Of a stretch of DNA of 64,000 bases, positions 28,077 to 36,736 are shown one piece after another. The notes under the pieces are model-generated. The model did no database searches and had not been told where the DNA came from. It was given only the letters and a program-made list of their open reading frames with translations. Both the position numbers and the translations under genes were made by a program. The DNA is from Lewinella sp038528965 (lineage in GTDB: Bacteria; Bacteroidota; Bacteroidia; Chitinophagales; Saprospiraceae), in contig JBCBEC010000008.1 in the NCBI GenBank assembly GCA_038528965.1, positions 62,001-126,000 of the forward strand, read 5' to 3'. How positions within the stretch are numbered: position 1 is the first letter of the stretch; each line of letters begins with the position of its first letter.

Positions 28077-28628
28077 CTACTCTTCAGTTGGCACATGATC
28101 AGTAGGCTCAGCCTCTGAAATGACAAATGGAATATCTTGCCGAATAACAGCCTGCTCACCGTGCGGCAATTCGTGATAGGAGCGGCCGTAGCGCTGCTGG
28201 GCTGCTTGCTCCCAAAGTTCGTTATAAGCCGACTTTAGCTCATTGTAAACCTCCAGGTAGGTTTCGTAACTCGTAGAGCGATCGTTAATCAAAGAGACAA
28301 CAGCTTTGTTTGGTTGATCTGCCAGCTCTGGATTCCCCGCTGGGTTCATAATAAACGCCTTTACCGCGTCTTTCAATTCCGCAATAGGCTGCTCTTCTCC
28401 GCGGACTAGCACTAGGTTTTGGCTATTAATTGCTACCCGAAATAAATTCCGCGTGTGAATATCCTGCTGCGGTGGTGTGGAATCCCAAGGAGGAAGCTTT
28501 ACCAACAGCCCGTTATCCGACATTATGGTAGTAGTAACCAGAAAAAAGATCAACAGCAAGAAAGCGATATCCGCCATACTGCCCGCATTTACTTCCGGCG
28601 CATTCCGGCGTTCAATGGTACGTTTCAT
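28077..28628 (-). CDS. ExbD/TolR-family proton-channel subunit (orphan)
   Basis: A 183-residue protein with a short cytoplasmic N-terminus, one membrane helix (about 16-37, SMADIAFLLLIFFLVTTTI) bearing the conserved proton-path Asp, and a periplasmic domain (about 45-183). ExbD or TolR works with ExbB or TolQ to turn the proton motive force into movement of TonB-type or Tol systems. No exbB or tonB is next to it in this window; in Bacteroidota two exbD genes often follow exbB, so this copy is displaced or belongs to a locus elsewhere. The C-terminal tail is long, acidic and variable. Confidence 0.88.
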   Translation of the reverse strand: MKRTIERRNAPEVNAGSMADIAFLLLIFFLVTTTIMSDNGLLVKLPPWDSTPPQQDIHTRNLFRVAINSQNLVLVRGEEQPIAELKDAVKAFIMNPAGNPELADQPNKAVVSLINDRSTSYETYLEVYNELKSAYNELWEQAAQQRYGRSYHELPHGEQAVIRQDIPFVISEAEPTDHVPTEE

Positions 28629-28645
28629 TACAGCTAAGTTTAATT

Positions 28646-28806
28646 ATAGTCCTCCAACCCAAGATTTATGATTTTTGACCTGCTATTTTTCCGCCTCGCT
28701 ACGTTGAAAATCCTCGCCGTAGCTTAGGCTATGCCTACAGTTTTCGCCTTGCGAGTCGAAAAAATAGCGTCTTCAAATTTTCACAAATCCTGCATTGGAG
28801 GACTAT
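28646..28806. repeat. 161-nt imperfect inverted repeat element
   Basis: The ends ATAGTCCTCCAA (28646-28657) and TTGGAGGACTAT (28795-28806) are exact complements. Between them the arms remain similar (GCTATTTTT near CTCGC on both sides), and a short palindrome TAGGCTATGCCTA lies near the centre. This looks like a mobile-hairpin (MITE-like or RUP-like) element just upstream of exbD. The whole gap to 29086 holds no gene. Confidence 0.6.
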
Positions 28807-28914
28807 GTGTTAGGAAACGGTCAAGGCCGAATCATTTTATGGTCAATTCTTAGCTGGTAGCCTATGATCTGATAGTAAGATGATTAGCACTGGTAAAATG
28901 GTGCTTACCTTCGT

Positions 28915-28971
28915 GACGGATTTGTATTTGGCGATATCGGAAGGCAAGTAGGATTCAAGTACAAATCCGTC
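28915..28971. repeat. Inverted repeat upstream of hemJ
   Basis: GACGGATTTGTA (28915-28926) and TACAAATCCGTC (28960-28971) are exact 12-nt complements, 33 nt apart. They are preceded by a smaller AGCAC / GTGCT hairpin (28886-28905). Possible mRNA structure or remnant of a palindromic repeat. Confidence 0.45.
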
Positions 28972-29086
28972 GGTAGAAGGTCAAAAGTATAGGGTAGAGA
29001 GATAAGTGCCTATTAATCATTGTAATCCGCCCACGTACTTTCGAAATAAAACCGATTCTCAAATAATACTTAGAAAGCAAAAACGG

Positions 29087-29662
29087 ATGGACGCCAATTT
29101 CTTTTTCAAGGCCCTTCACGTAGTAGGTTTCATTTCCTGGTTTGCGGGTTTGTTTTACTTGGTGCGCGTATTTGTGTATATCATGGAGGCCAGTGAACAA
29201 GAGGAACCCGCCCGGAGCATCATGAGCGAGCAATTCTTGAAGATGGCTCGGCGGGTATATAAGATTATCTGCAACCCTGCCGTGTTCATCACCTGGTTTG
29301 CTGGTTTGGGTATGCTTGCATTAGATCTGACGGGCATTGCTCCTTTTGCTTATTTCACTAGCGGCACTCCAGGCTGGATGCACCTTAAGCTTCTCTTACT
29401 GGTATTGCTAGTCGGTTACCATCTCTTTTGCGGTCGACTATTACGCCGCATGGAACAAGGTGAGCAGCCGTTTAGTGCCTGGCAGTATCGTTTGTTTAAC
29501 GAAGTTCCCACTCTCTTTTTGGTGAGTATCAGCTTTATAGCGGTCTATGGCAAAGCTGGGCGCCTTAACTACCTGTATCTTTTGCTGGGTGTAGGCTTGT
29601 TCGCGGGCCTGGTCTACCGCGGTGCCGTGGCCTACCGGAAACGGCGAGCGACCGAGAAATAG
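29087..29662 (+). CDS. hemJ: Protoporphyrinogen oxidase HemJ (CopD-like family)
   Basis: Start placed at the ATG at 29087, giving 191 residues beginning MDANFFFKALHVVGFISWFAG; a longer frame back to 29006 adds 27 hydrophilic residues of no family likeness. Four membrane helices are visible. The first holds the conserved His (ALHVVGF), followed by FAGLFYLVRVFVY, the HemJ signature; the third has the conserved Lys (WMHLKLLLLVLLVGYH). HemJ oxidises protoporphyrinogen IX to protoporphyrin IX in haem synthesis, in the inner membrane. It is the non-homologous alternative to HemG and HemY. Stands alone. Confidence 0.88.
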   Translation: MDANFFFKALHVVGFISWFAGLFYLVRVFVYIMEASEQEEPARSIMSEQFLKMARRVYKIICNPAVFITWFAGLGMLALDLTGIAPFAYFTSGTPGWMHLKLLLLVLLVGYHLFCGRLLRRMEQGEQPFSAWQYRLFNEVPTLFLVSISFIAVYGKAGRLNYLYLLLGVGLFAGLVYRGAVAYRKRRATEK

Positions 29663-29747
29663 AATTCTTCCAAATAGGGTGTAAAGACACATCTAAATCT
29701 TGTATTTTGTAGGAGCGTTTCGCTAGTCTCTCTTCAAACCTACGCGC

Positions 29748-31490
29748 ATGTACAGGCTTTACTTCGCCCTTTCTTTGCTTTCGCTAATTTTCTCTCCACT
29801 CCACTCCCAGGAAATACTTGATGATATTGCCTGGGCGGAAACCTTCAACGGCGCCCTACTTGGCAACGCCCTACTTGATTTTGACGGGGATGAGAACCTC
29901 ATCCTGGCTGCCGAATACAAGGGGTGTGAAGAATGCTTTATCGCTTGGCAGCAGGACACACTCTTTAGTGGTGGAGACCCAGCGCAAGATAATGTATTTC
30001 TGGCACGAATAGACGGGGATGGCAATCTACTGTGGCATCAATTGATGGAGGCAGAAGGTCCACAATCAGTTATTAGCATGGAGGTGGACAACGATGATAA
30101 CATCCTCTTGTATATCCGTACCGATTCCTCCTTTTTCTACCTGGACCAATTTTTTGCGGAGGGCTATAACTTAATGAAGCTAGCCCCAACAGGAAACATG
30201 ATTTGGTGTATTCCGGTAGAGGGTAACCAACATAACCGCAACTATCCGCAGCATATTGCTACCGACTGCAACAACGATATTGTACTTCTAGGAGTGGTGA
30301 GCCAATCGCCGAACTTTGACATTATCCTAGACACCCTTATTGTCCCGCCTGACACCTTCTTCCAGTACCAATTTGAGATTGACCCCATCAGGATTGGCGC
30401 GAGTGAAATAATTGTGGATACGACCTCTATATTCCTGGCAAAGCTGGCGGGAGAAAGCGGTGAGCTAGAATGGGCCAGAACATTTGCATACCAGGGAGAT
30501 GTAGACTTATCCGCTGTAGAAACCTCAGGAAATTCGGATATCACCGTGCTCGGAGGATTCAAGTTCAGCGACCTAACGATTGATGACGAAACGCTACTCC
30601 TAAATACCACACAAAGCCCGGACAACAGAAACCTTTTCATCTTGAGGTTTGATGCAAATGGGGAATTAAAATGGGCTAGGAGTTATTTTGACAATGCTCG
30701 TTCAGGGCAGCTAGAAATTACCGCAAATGGCAACATCATTACTAGTAACTACTTCCTCCGTACCACCATTTACGAAAGCGCCATGCATACCACCAACGGC
30801 AATGCTTCTGACCTACTCCTCTTTGCGGTAGATTCCCTGGGAGAATTCCTCTGGAGCAATACGGCTGGAACCACCGCGACTAATATCTATGCGTTTATGG
30901 AGACTAATACGGATAATGAGTTGTATTTATCCGGTGATATGGGACGCGTAAATGGCCCCATTTTAAATAAATTCTCACCCACCGGTGAATTCCTCTGGGA
31001 GGTGGATTACACGCTTGCTATTCCAACCAATAATTTAGGAAGAGATATAGCCATGGACCTGAACGGCAACTTGTATCAGGTGGGTACCTACGGCACAAAT
31101 ATTGTCATTGGTACAGATACCCTGACTAGCGAAAATTTTGGGTCAGCCATTTTCATTGTAAAGTTCCAGGATCAAGGTGAAAACACCGAGCATACCATTT
31201 GTGATGATCTGGTAATGACCACTGCACTCGCTGCTGCGGAACCGTCTATTCAGCTGTACCCTAACCCTGCTTTTGAAACGGTCAACATTGTTGGCCTAGA
31301 TGGACTATCTGGTTCAGTACAGGTGTCAATTTATGGAGTAACCGGCATATTGGTAAGTAGAGAAATTCTGCATAGCCTCAGCGAAGAGGTAGAACTAGAT
31401 GTTTCCAGGCTAAGGCCAGGCATGTACTTTGTTGAATTCGTAACGGGTGCTGGGATACTAAAGTCGGTGCCGCTTTTGATACAGCGTTAA
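29748..31490 (+). CDS. Secreted beta-propeller-like protein with T9SS domain
   Basis: The 580-residue protein has a signal peptide (MYRLYFALSLLSLIFSPLHSQ) and repeated units of the SBBP kind, each with a phrase like DGDGNLLWHQL, APTGNMIWCI, DANGELKWARS, DSLGEFLWSN and SPTGEFLWEV, spaced about 50-100 residues, building a beta-propeller of about six blades. A T9SS sorting domain closes it (LYPNPAFETVNIVGL, then LRPGMYFVEFV). Surface-exposed; ligand unknown. A shrunken relative with only one such repeat is found at 35745-36269. Confidence 0.85.
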   Translation: MYRLYFALSLLSLIFSPLHSQEILDDIAWAETFNGALLGNALLDFDGDENLILAAEYKGCEECFIAWQQDTLFSGGDPAQDNVFLARIDGDGNLLWHQLMEAEGPQSVISMEVDNDDNILLYIRTDSSFFYLDQFFAEGYNLMKLAPTGNMIWCIPVEGNQHNRNYPQHIATDCNNDIVLLGVVSQSPNFDIILDTLIVPPDTFFQYQFEIDPIRIGASEIIVDTTSIFLAKLAGESGELEWARTFAYQGDVDLSAVETSGNSDITVLGGFKFSDLTIDDETLLLNTTQSPDNRNLFILRFDANGELKWARSYFDNARSGQLEITANGNIITSNYFLRTTIYESAMHTTNGNASDLLLFAVDSLGEFLWSNTAGTTATNIYAFMETNTDNELYLSGDMGRVNGPILNKFSPTGEFLWEVDYTLAIPTNNLGRDIAMDLNGNLYQVGTYGTNIVIGTDTLTSENFGSAIFIVKFQDQGENTEHTICDDLVMTTALAAAEPSIQLYPNPAFETVNIVGLDGLSGSVQVSIYGVTGILVSREILHSLSEEVELDVSRLRPGMYFVEFVTGAGILKSVPLLIQR

Positions 31491-31585
31491 GACTAAAAAG
31501 GGAAGTTGGACATAATTCCTGTTTCCCAGAAGAGAGGGTAAGGTTTATGGTTTCCACTGTATCTATCCTAAAACCTAAACACAAT

Positions 31586-32412
31586 ATGACACGAGTGATC
31601 TTTTAGATGCTTATCACCCTTTTAACAAGTCTTAATCTCGCAGGTCAAACGAGCACTACGCCTGAGCAGTTCTTTGCACAAGTTAAGGCCGGTGAGTCGG
31701 CACAGGTGCAATTTGATAAGTCCGTCTCCATCTTATTCTTGGAGGAGCGAGTGCCGAACACCTTTTATTATGAAACGCTGAAGCGTAACGGCGACTGGTT
31801 CTTCCTGAGCTATTCTGAGCAATACGAGAAAGCCAACCAGCTGCTCTGTCAATGTGAATTGGAGGAATTACAATTGTATTTCTCTATTATGGAACGTCCG
31901 TATCTGGCAGATGATATGTGGGGCATTTTGCCACGGATACCCTAGGACAAAACTTCAAACTCGAAAACTGCTTGATAGCTTCTCAACTAGACGCATTTCT
32001 ACCGGAAGCCACCGTAATCGAAAATTACCTAAATGGTCAAAATTCGCCCCCAATTGCCAATGGTGATCCATTCCAAATTGAGGTTAAGGCTGAAATAATC
32101 CTGCGGGAGGATGGCCATTGGCTACTGGATTTATCAGGAGAGATTCCCGATAGCCTAAAGATTCTGGAAATTACTCAACCACAATTACGCTATTTGCGAA
32201 CGGCTGAAACGAGTTACTACCCAATACCCGAAACCGTCAGCTGGCAGGCTGATTTAATCAAAAAAGGTCATTTCACTACTCAGCTACAAGGCTATCCCGA
32301 AGTAATTTGGGATAATGACTTGGGCAAGCACCGTAGCTATCCAGTAGACAACCCACAGCAAGCGTGGAATATACAAAGGTACCTTGGGGTATTAACAGCA
32401 GCTCTCCGATAG
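31586..32412 (+). pseudogene. Broken secreted-protein gene (amber stop plus frameshift)
   Basis: Two overlapping frames (from 31607 and to 32412) join if one G is added to the GGGG run at 31920-31923, giving a smooth reading DDMWGHFATDTLGQNFKL. Upstream, ATG at 31586 opens MTRVIF, then TAG at 31604, then MLITLLTSLNLAGQ in the same frame. With TTG or a similar codon at 31604 the whole would be a proper signal peptide. The gene thus carries two separate lesions and is probably dead. The repaired product would be about 275 residues, periplasmic, with no recognised domain. The tail after the frameshift keeps good codon structure to the stop. Confidence 0.7.
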
Positions 32413-32570
32413 CTCAAAGCAGCTGGGGAGCTTGACCTAAGTTAGTGAACTTAGCAAAGTGATTTTGTGGCTATGAAACAGGGGGCTCATCGAAAAAATT
32501 AAATAATTCGACTTAAGCCATAAACAACTGAATTACAATCTAATATAACCAACCAGAGCTTAAAACAAGC

Positions 32571-32608
32571 GGTGCCCATCGAAAAAACTAGTTTTCTCGA
32601 TGGGCACC
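32571..32608 (-). terminator. Strong hairpin after carB
   Basis: GGTGCCCATCGA (32571-32582) pairs perfectly with TCGATGGGCACC (32597-32608), 12 bp, with an A/T-rich loop. It lies 73 bp past the carB stop codon; the tract after it on the minus strand (GCTTGTTTTAAG) is moderately T-rich. Confidence 0.6.
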
Positions 32609-32681
32609 ACAAATTTCAAGGCATTCACCCCCGCTAAAACAGCATTCCGGCACCTGAAAAACTACCGGACCAAACACTTCT

Positions 32682-35501
32682 TTAGCGTGTCAAGTACATA
32701 TACCGTTGCTTGTCCAGCTCGCGGAAGAATGGATCACTAAGGTCTTTGATAAATCGGATGGCCTCACCCGTAGATTTCATCTCTGGCCCCAGTTGCTTGT
32801 CTACATTCGGGAACTTGTTGAAACTGAATACCGGCACCTTGATGGCAAAGCCACTCGGGCGCGCCTGGATGTGATAGTCTTTCAGCTTCTTGGCACCGAT
32901 CATTACCTCAGTGGCAATCTTCAGGTAAGGTACCTGGTAAGCCTTGGCAATGAATGGCGTGGTACGACTCGCACGTGGGTTGGCTTCAATTACGTATACC
33001 TGATCGTCTTTGATGGCAAACTGGATATTAATCAAGCCGAGAATATTTAGCGCCTTGGCTAGCTTTTCCGCGATTTCCACCATCTGGTTCACCGCATTCA
33101 CCGACAGGCTGTAGGTAGGCAGTACCGCAGAAGAGTCACCAGAGTGAATACCTGCTGGTTCGATGTGTTCCATGATGCCCATGATGTGCACCTCGTCGCC
33201 GTCGAAAATGGCGTCTACTTCCGCTTCTTTAGCACGATCCAGGAAGTGGTCGACCAGCACCCGGTTTTCTGGCATATGCTTGAAGATATGCAGCACGTGG
33301 CGCTCCAGTTCGTGGTCGTTAATCACAATCCGCATATCCTGTCCACCCAGTACGTAACTTGGGCGTACCAGTACCGGATAACCTACTTTGTTCGCTACTT
33401 CCAAAGCTTGGTCTGCATCATCGGCTGTACCGTAGCGGGGGTAAGGAATATCTAACTCTTTAAGCAAGTCGGAGAATGCACCGCGGTCCTCGGCAAGGTC
33501 CATACTAGGGAAGTCGGTGCCGATGATTTTGATGCCCTTCTTGTGCAGGGTTTCCGCTAGTTTCAAAGCCGTCTGCCCCCCCAGCTGTACAATCACCCCT
33601 TCTGGCTGCTCCAACTCGATGATCTCTTCCAGGTGTTCCCAGTAAACGGGCTCGAAGTAGAGCTTGTCGGCCATATCAAAGTCGGTAGAAACCGTCTCTG
33701 GGTTACAGTTGACCATGATGGCCTCATAACCTGCTTCTTTGATTGCCAATAAACCGTGAACGCAGCAGTAGTCAAACTCAATGCCCTGACCAATACGGTT
33801 AGGCCCCGAGCCTAATACAATGATCTTTTTCTTATCCGTTGGGATACTCTCATTCTCCTCATCAAAAGTACTGTAGAAGTAAGGTGTCTGCGCTTCGAAC
33901 TCTGCTGCACAGGTATCTACAATCTTGTACGTACGGCGTACACCCAGTTTCTTACGGTGCTTGGTAACTTGCTCTTCTTCTACCCGCAGTACCCAGGCAA
34001 TTTGAGCATCTGAATACCCCACCTGCTTCAACTCCCGCATGAAAGACTCTGGAATGTCCTCCGCTACGTTAAAGCGCATCAAACGCGCTTCCATTTTTAC
34101 CAGGCGCTTGATTTGCTTAATGAACCAAGGGTCCATCCGAGTAAGTTTGTGGATGGTTTTACTGGGTACCCCCAGACGAAGTGCGTCTTTTAGGCGGAAT
34201 ATGCGGTCATCACTCACTTTCTCCAAGCGAGAGAGGATATCATCCGTCTTGATCCACTCTTTCTTATCCGCACCCAAGCCGGCGCGGCCTTGCTCTAAAC
34301 TTTGGCAGGCCTTCTGAAGGGCTTCCAGGAAGTTGCGGCCGATGCCCATCACTTCTCCTACAGATTTCATCTGCAGGCCAAGCTCGTGGTCTGCTCCTGG
34401 GAACTTAGAGAAGTTCCAGCGTGGCATCTTCACGATTACGTAGTCTAGGGTTGGTTCAAAGTAGGCTGAGGTAGTCTTGGTAATTTGGTTTTTCAGTTCG
34501 TCTAGTCGGTAACCAATGGCCAGTTTTGCAGCAATTTTGGCAATTGGGTACCCGGTAGCCTTACTCGCTAGTGCCGAAGAGCGGCTTACCCGTGGGTTGA
34601 TCTCAATTACGATCAATTCCTCCGTCTCTGGATTTTGTGAGAACTGGATATTACAGCCACCCGCAAAATTACCCAACGAACGCATAGCCTTAATGGCCTG
34701 ATCACGCATCTCCTGATAGGCAGTATCCGATAGCGTCATCGCCGGCGCAACCGTAATCGAGTCCCCAGTGTGAATACCCATGGGATCCACATTCTCCACT
34801 GTACAAATAATCACCACATTATCCGCAGCATCGCGTAGCAATTCCAACTCAAATTCTTTCCACCCTAGTACGGCTTTTTCCACCAGCACCTCGTGCGTTG
34901 GGCTCATGTTCAGACCGTGGCGTAGTTTGGCATCAAACTCGTCGGCAGTATGCACGAAACCACCACCGGTTCCACCTAAGGTATAAGAAGGGCGAATTAC
35001 CAGCGGGAAGCCAATTTCCTGAGCGGCTTCCTTACCCTCTAAAAAAGAATTGGCGATGCGCGAAGGTGCCACCGCCAAATTATTATCGATCATATGCTGC
35101 CGAAAAGCTTCCCGGTTCTCGGCCAGCTCAATGGCGTCCAGGTCTACCCCAATGAGCCGCACATCATGTTTTTCCCAGAGGCCCTGCTGTCCTGCTTCAA
35201 TGGCCAGATTAAGCGCCGTTTGCCCTCCCATAGTAGGTAGCACCGAATCAATATTGGGGCGCTCACGGAGAATTTGATCCAGGCTTTCTACCGTAAGGGG
35301 TAGCAGATAGACATGATCCGCCGTAACGGGATCCGTCATAATCGTAGCCGGATTACTGTTGATGAGCGTTACCTCAATTCCTTCCTCACGCAAGGAACGA
35401 GAAGCCTGGCTACCAGAGTAATCAAACTCACAAGCTTGTCCAATAATAATAGGGCCACTCCCAATGATGAGAACGGAACGGATAGAATGATCTTTTGGCA
35501 T
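32682..35501 (-). CDS. carB: Carbamoyl-phosphate synthase large subunit, no allosteric domain
   Basis: The 939-residue protein makes carbamoyl phosphate for pyrimidine and arginine synthesis with the glutaminase subunit CarA. Two homologous halves are visible: the carboxyphosphate half (about 1-400, beginning VLIIGSGPIIIGQACEFDYSG, with the ATP-grasp loop RPSYTLGGTGGGF) and the carbamoyl half (about 550-939, IIVLGSGPNRIGQGIEFDY and RPSYVLGGQDMRIV), joined by the oligomerisation domain. E. coli CarB has about 1073 residues; this one ends where the C-terminal MGS-like regulatory domain would begin. I believe a ~940-950 residue form is common in some Bacteroidota. carA is not in the window. Confidence 0.95.
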   Translation of the reverse strand: MPKDHSIRSVLIIGSGPIIIGQACEFDYSGSQASRSLREEGIEVTLINSNPATIMTDPVTADHVYLLPLTVESLDQILRERPNIDSVLPTMGGQTALNLAIEAGQQGLWEKHDVRLIGVDLDAIELAENREAFRQHMIDNNLAVAPSRIANSFLEGKEAAQEIGFPLVIRPSYTLGGTGGGFVHTADEFDAKLRHGLNMSPTHEVLVEKAVLGWKEFELELLRDAADNVVIICTVENVDPMGIHTGDSITVAPAMTLSDTAYQEMRDQAIKAMRSLGNFAGGCNIQFSQNPETEELIVIEINPRVSRSSALASKATGYPIAKIAAKLAIGYRLDELKNQITKTTSAYFEPTLDYVIVKMPRWNFSKFPGADHELGLQMKSVGEVMGIGRNFLEALQKACQSLEQGRAGLGADKKEWIKTDDILSRLEKVSDDRIFRLKDALRLGVPSKTIHKLTRMDPWFIKQIKRLVKMEARLMRFNVAEDIPESFMRELKQVGYSDAQIAWVLRVEEEQVTKHRKKLGVRRTYKIVDTCAAEFEAQTPYFYSTFDEENESIPTDKKKIIVLGSGPNRIGQGIEFDYCCVHGLLAIKEAGYEAIMVNCNPETVSTDFDMADKLYFEPVYWEHLEEIIELEQPEGVIVQLGGQTALKLAETLHKKGIKIIGTDFPSMDLAEDRGAFSDLLKELDIPYPRYGTADDADQALEVANKVGYPVLVRPSYVLGGQDMRIVINDHELERHVLHIFKHMPENRVLVDHFLDRAKEAEVDAIFDGDEVHIMGIMEHIEPAGIHSGDSSAVLPTYSLSVNAVNQMVEIAEKLAKALNILGLINIQFAIKDDQVYVIEANPRASRTTPFIAKAYQVPYLKIATEVMIGAKKLKDYHIQARPSGFAIKVPVFSFNKFPNVDKQLGPEMKSTGEAIRFIKDLSDPFFRELDKQRYMYLTR

Positions 35502-35744
35502 GATGCTGCAATTTTTGCGTTACTTACGACCCGGTTAAAAGTAGGTGGGTAGGGGGTCGAAAATTTTACGTTCGGCACAAATTGCGGGCAAAGATAAGGG
35601 ACTCGAAAGAAAAACCGGGGAAATACAATCCACTTTTTCTCAACGAGAGTCCAAATCACCACCTGAGCGGAAAGTAACAATGCATTGGCAAGATGAAATA
35701 TCCCACTTTTTCGCCTCACTCTGAGTTACTAAACCTTGCATCTC

Positions 35745-36269
35745 TTAGTTCTTGATCAACTTCACCACTTTTTGACCCTGGGCCATCTTAATGGTCAAAA
35801 AATAGACGCCTGCAGGGCCGGTGATTTGTATGGGTGAGCTTAGTGCAGTATCCAACTGTTTCGTGTAAACAATTCTACCGCCAACATCAGTGAGCGTGAT
35901 ATCTACACCGCTCAATGCCTGTTCAAATTCAACTTGAACTAAACCAATACTTGGGTTCGGATAAACCGAGACGTGTAGGCCGTCATTGATGCCAACAACA
36001 CCAACAGTTCCCTGGCTTATTTTCTGGACAAAAACATCAAATAGGCCGGAAGAAGAAAGATTAGCGGTTCCCGGTCCGGGATCAAAATCCGCTGTACCTT
36101 CATACTGGCCAATAGCATACACATTTCCCAAATCATCCACCCTAATGCTGCTGACTTGCTCGGCGGTGTCAAAACCTGACCCTCCAAAAGATTTTGCCCA
36201 TTCATAATTTTGGGCATGCAAAGCGATGGTCACAAAAAGGCTGACTACAACAAGCGTTTCTTTTTTCAC
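35745..36269 (-). CDS. Short T9SS-sorted protein with a single SBBP-like repeat
   Basis: The 174-residue protein has a signal peptide (ending LHAQ), one repeat unit (AKSFGGSGFDTAEQVSSIRV, then DDLGNVYAIGQYEGTADFDPG), and then directly a T9SS sorting domain (VYPNPSIGLVQVEFE, then GPAGVYFLTIKM). Relatives of this type normally carry many such repeats over 400 or more residues. The present gene looks like one collapsed by recombination between repeats, though the reading frame is intact. Whether it is still functional is open. Confidence 0.75.
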   Translation of the reverse strand: MKKETLVVVSLFVTIALHAQNYEWAKSFGGSGFDTAEQVSSIRVDDLGNVYAIGQYEGTADFDPGPGTANLSSSGLFDVFVQKISQGTVGVVGINDGLHVSVYPNPSIGLVQVEFEQALSGVDITLTDVGGRIVYTKQLDTALSSPIQITGPAGVYFLTIKMAQGQKVVKLIKN

Positions 36270-36356
36270 TGTTCAAGATGGTGTTTATACCGCTGACAAA
36301 AATGGTTGTACTACGTGGCTGCTGTGGCGGTAGCGTCGTAGCAAAAAACAGCTAAC

Positions 36357-36389
36357 ATGCTTACTAAACTTTCGAAGTTTAGTAAGCAT
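36357..36389. repeat. Perfect 15-bp stem palindrome
   Basis: ATGCTTACTAAACTT - TCG - AAGTTTAGTAAGCAT. It lies between divergent genes, 87 bp upstream of the T9SS gene start and about 350 bp upstream of clpB. With no T-run, it may be a protein-binding site or a dispersed palindrome. Confidence 0.5.
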
Positions 36390-36673
36390 TAGCCAATCGT
36401 TCTGCAAACCCCTTGCGGTAAGCATAGAGCGGGACGGCGCAAGGGCTAGGGGTAGCAGGGCCGACTTTAGAAGCGCCAGGATGACCCACGCCTGCCAAAG
36501 TACCTTTGTACGGGCGCCTGCGCCAAAGGCTACGCCGACGGTGCGCGGACAGGCCCGCCACCGCCATTGGCCGGTGGAGCCCCCAAATAACTTTCTAAGG
36601 ATTGCCATACCCCCTTCCGCCGAACATTTTCTCCGCCTCGTAGAAATATCAGGAGCAGTAATCGTCCGTTTGC

Positions 36674-36681
36674 TATCTTTG
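36674..36681 (+). promoter_or_regulatory. Candidate -7 element of the clpB promoter
   Basis: TATCTTTG fits the Bacteroidota -7 consensus TAnnTTTG and lies 55 bp before the clpB ATG. I see no clear TTG at the -33 position, so this is tentative. Confidence 0.4.
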
Positions 36682-36736
36682 GACTTGTTAGCAATAGAAC
36701 CATTTCCCTCCCCACACCAGCAGAGGAAAAGCATAT

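Larger units (their letters stand above)
36270..36736. other. Intergenic region upstream of clpB
   Basis: A minus-strand open frame fills most of it (36285-36734), but its composition (Arg/Trp-rich, no domain) argues that it is spurious. The region holds a perfect palindrome (36357-36389) and a promoter-like element (36674-36681). Confidence 0.5.

Noticed and set aside
28455..28671. Two plus-strand frames opposite exbD
   Set aside because: Antisense to a well-supported ExbD gene; no start context.
36285..36734. Minus-strand 149-codon frame between two genes
   Set aside because: Arg/Trp-rich translation with no domain and overlapping the probable clpB promoter; regarded as chance.
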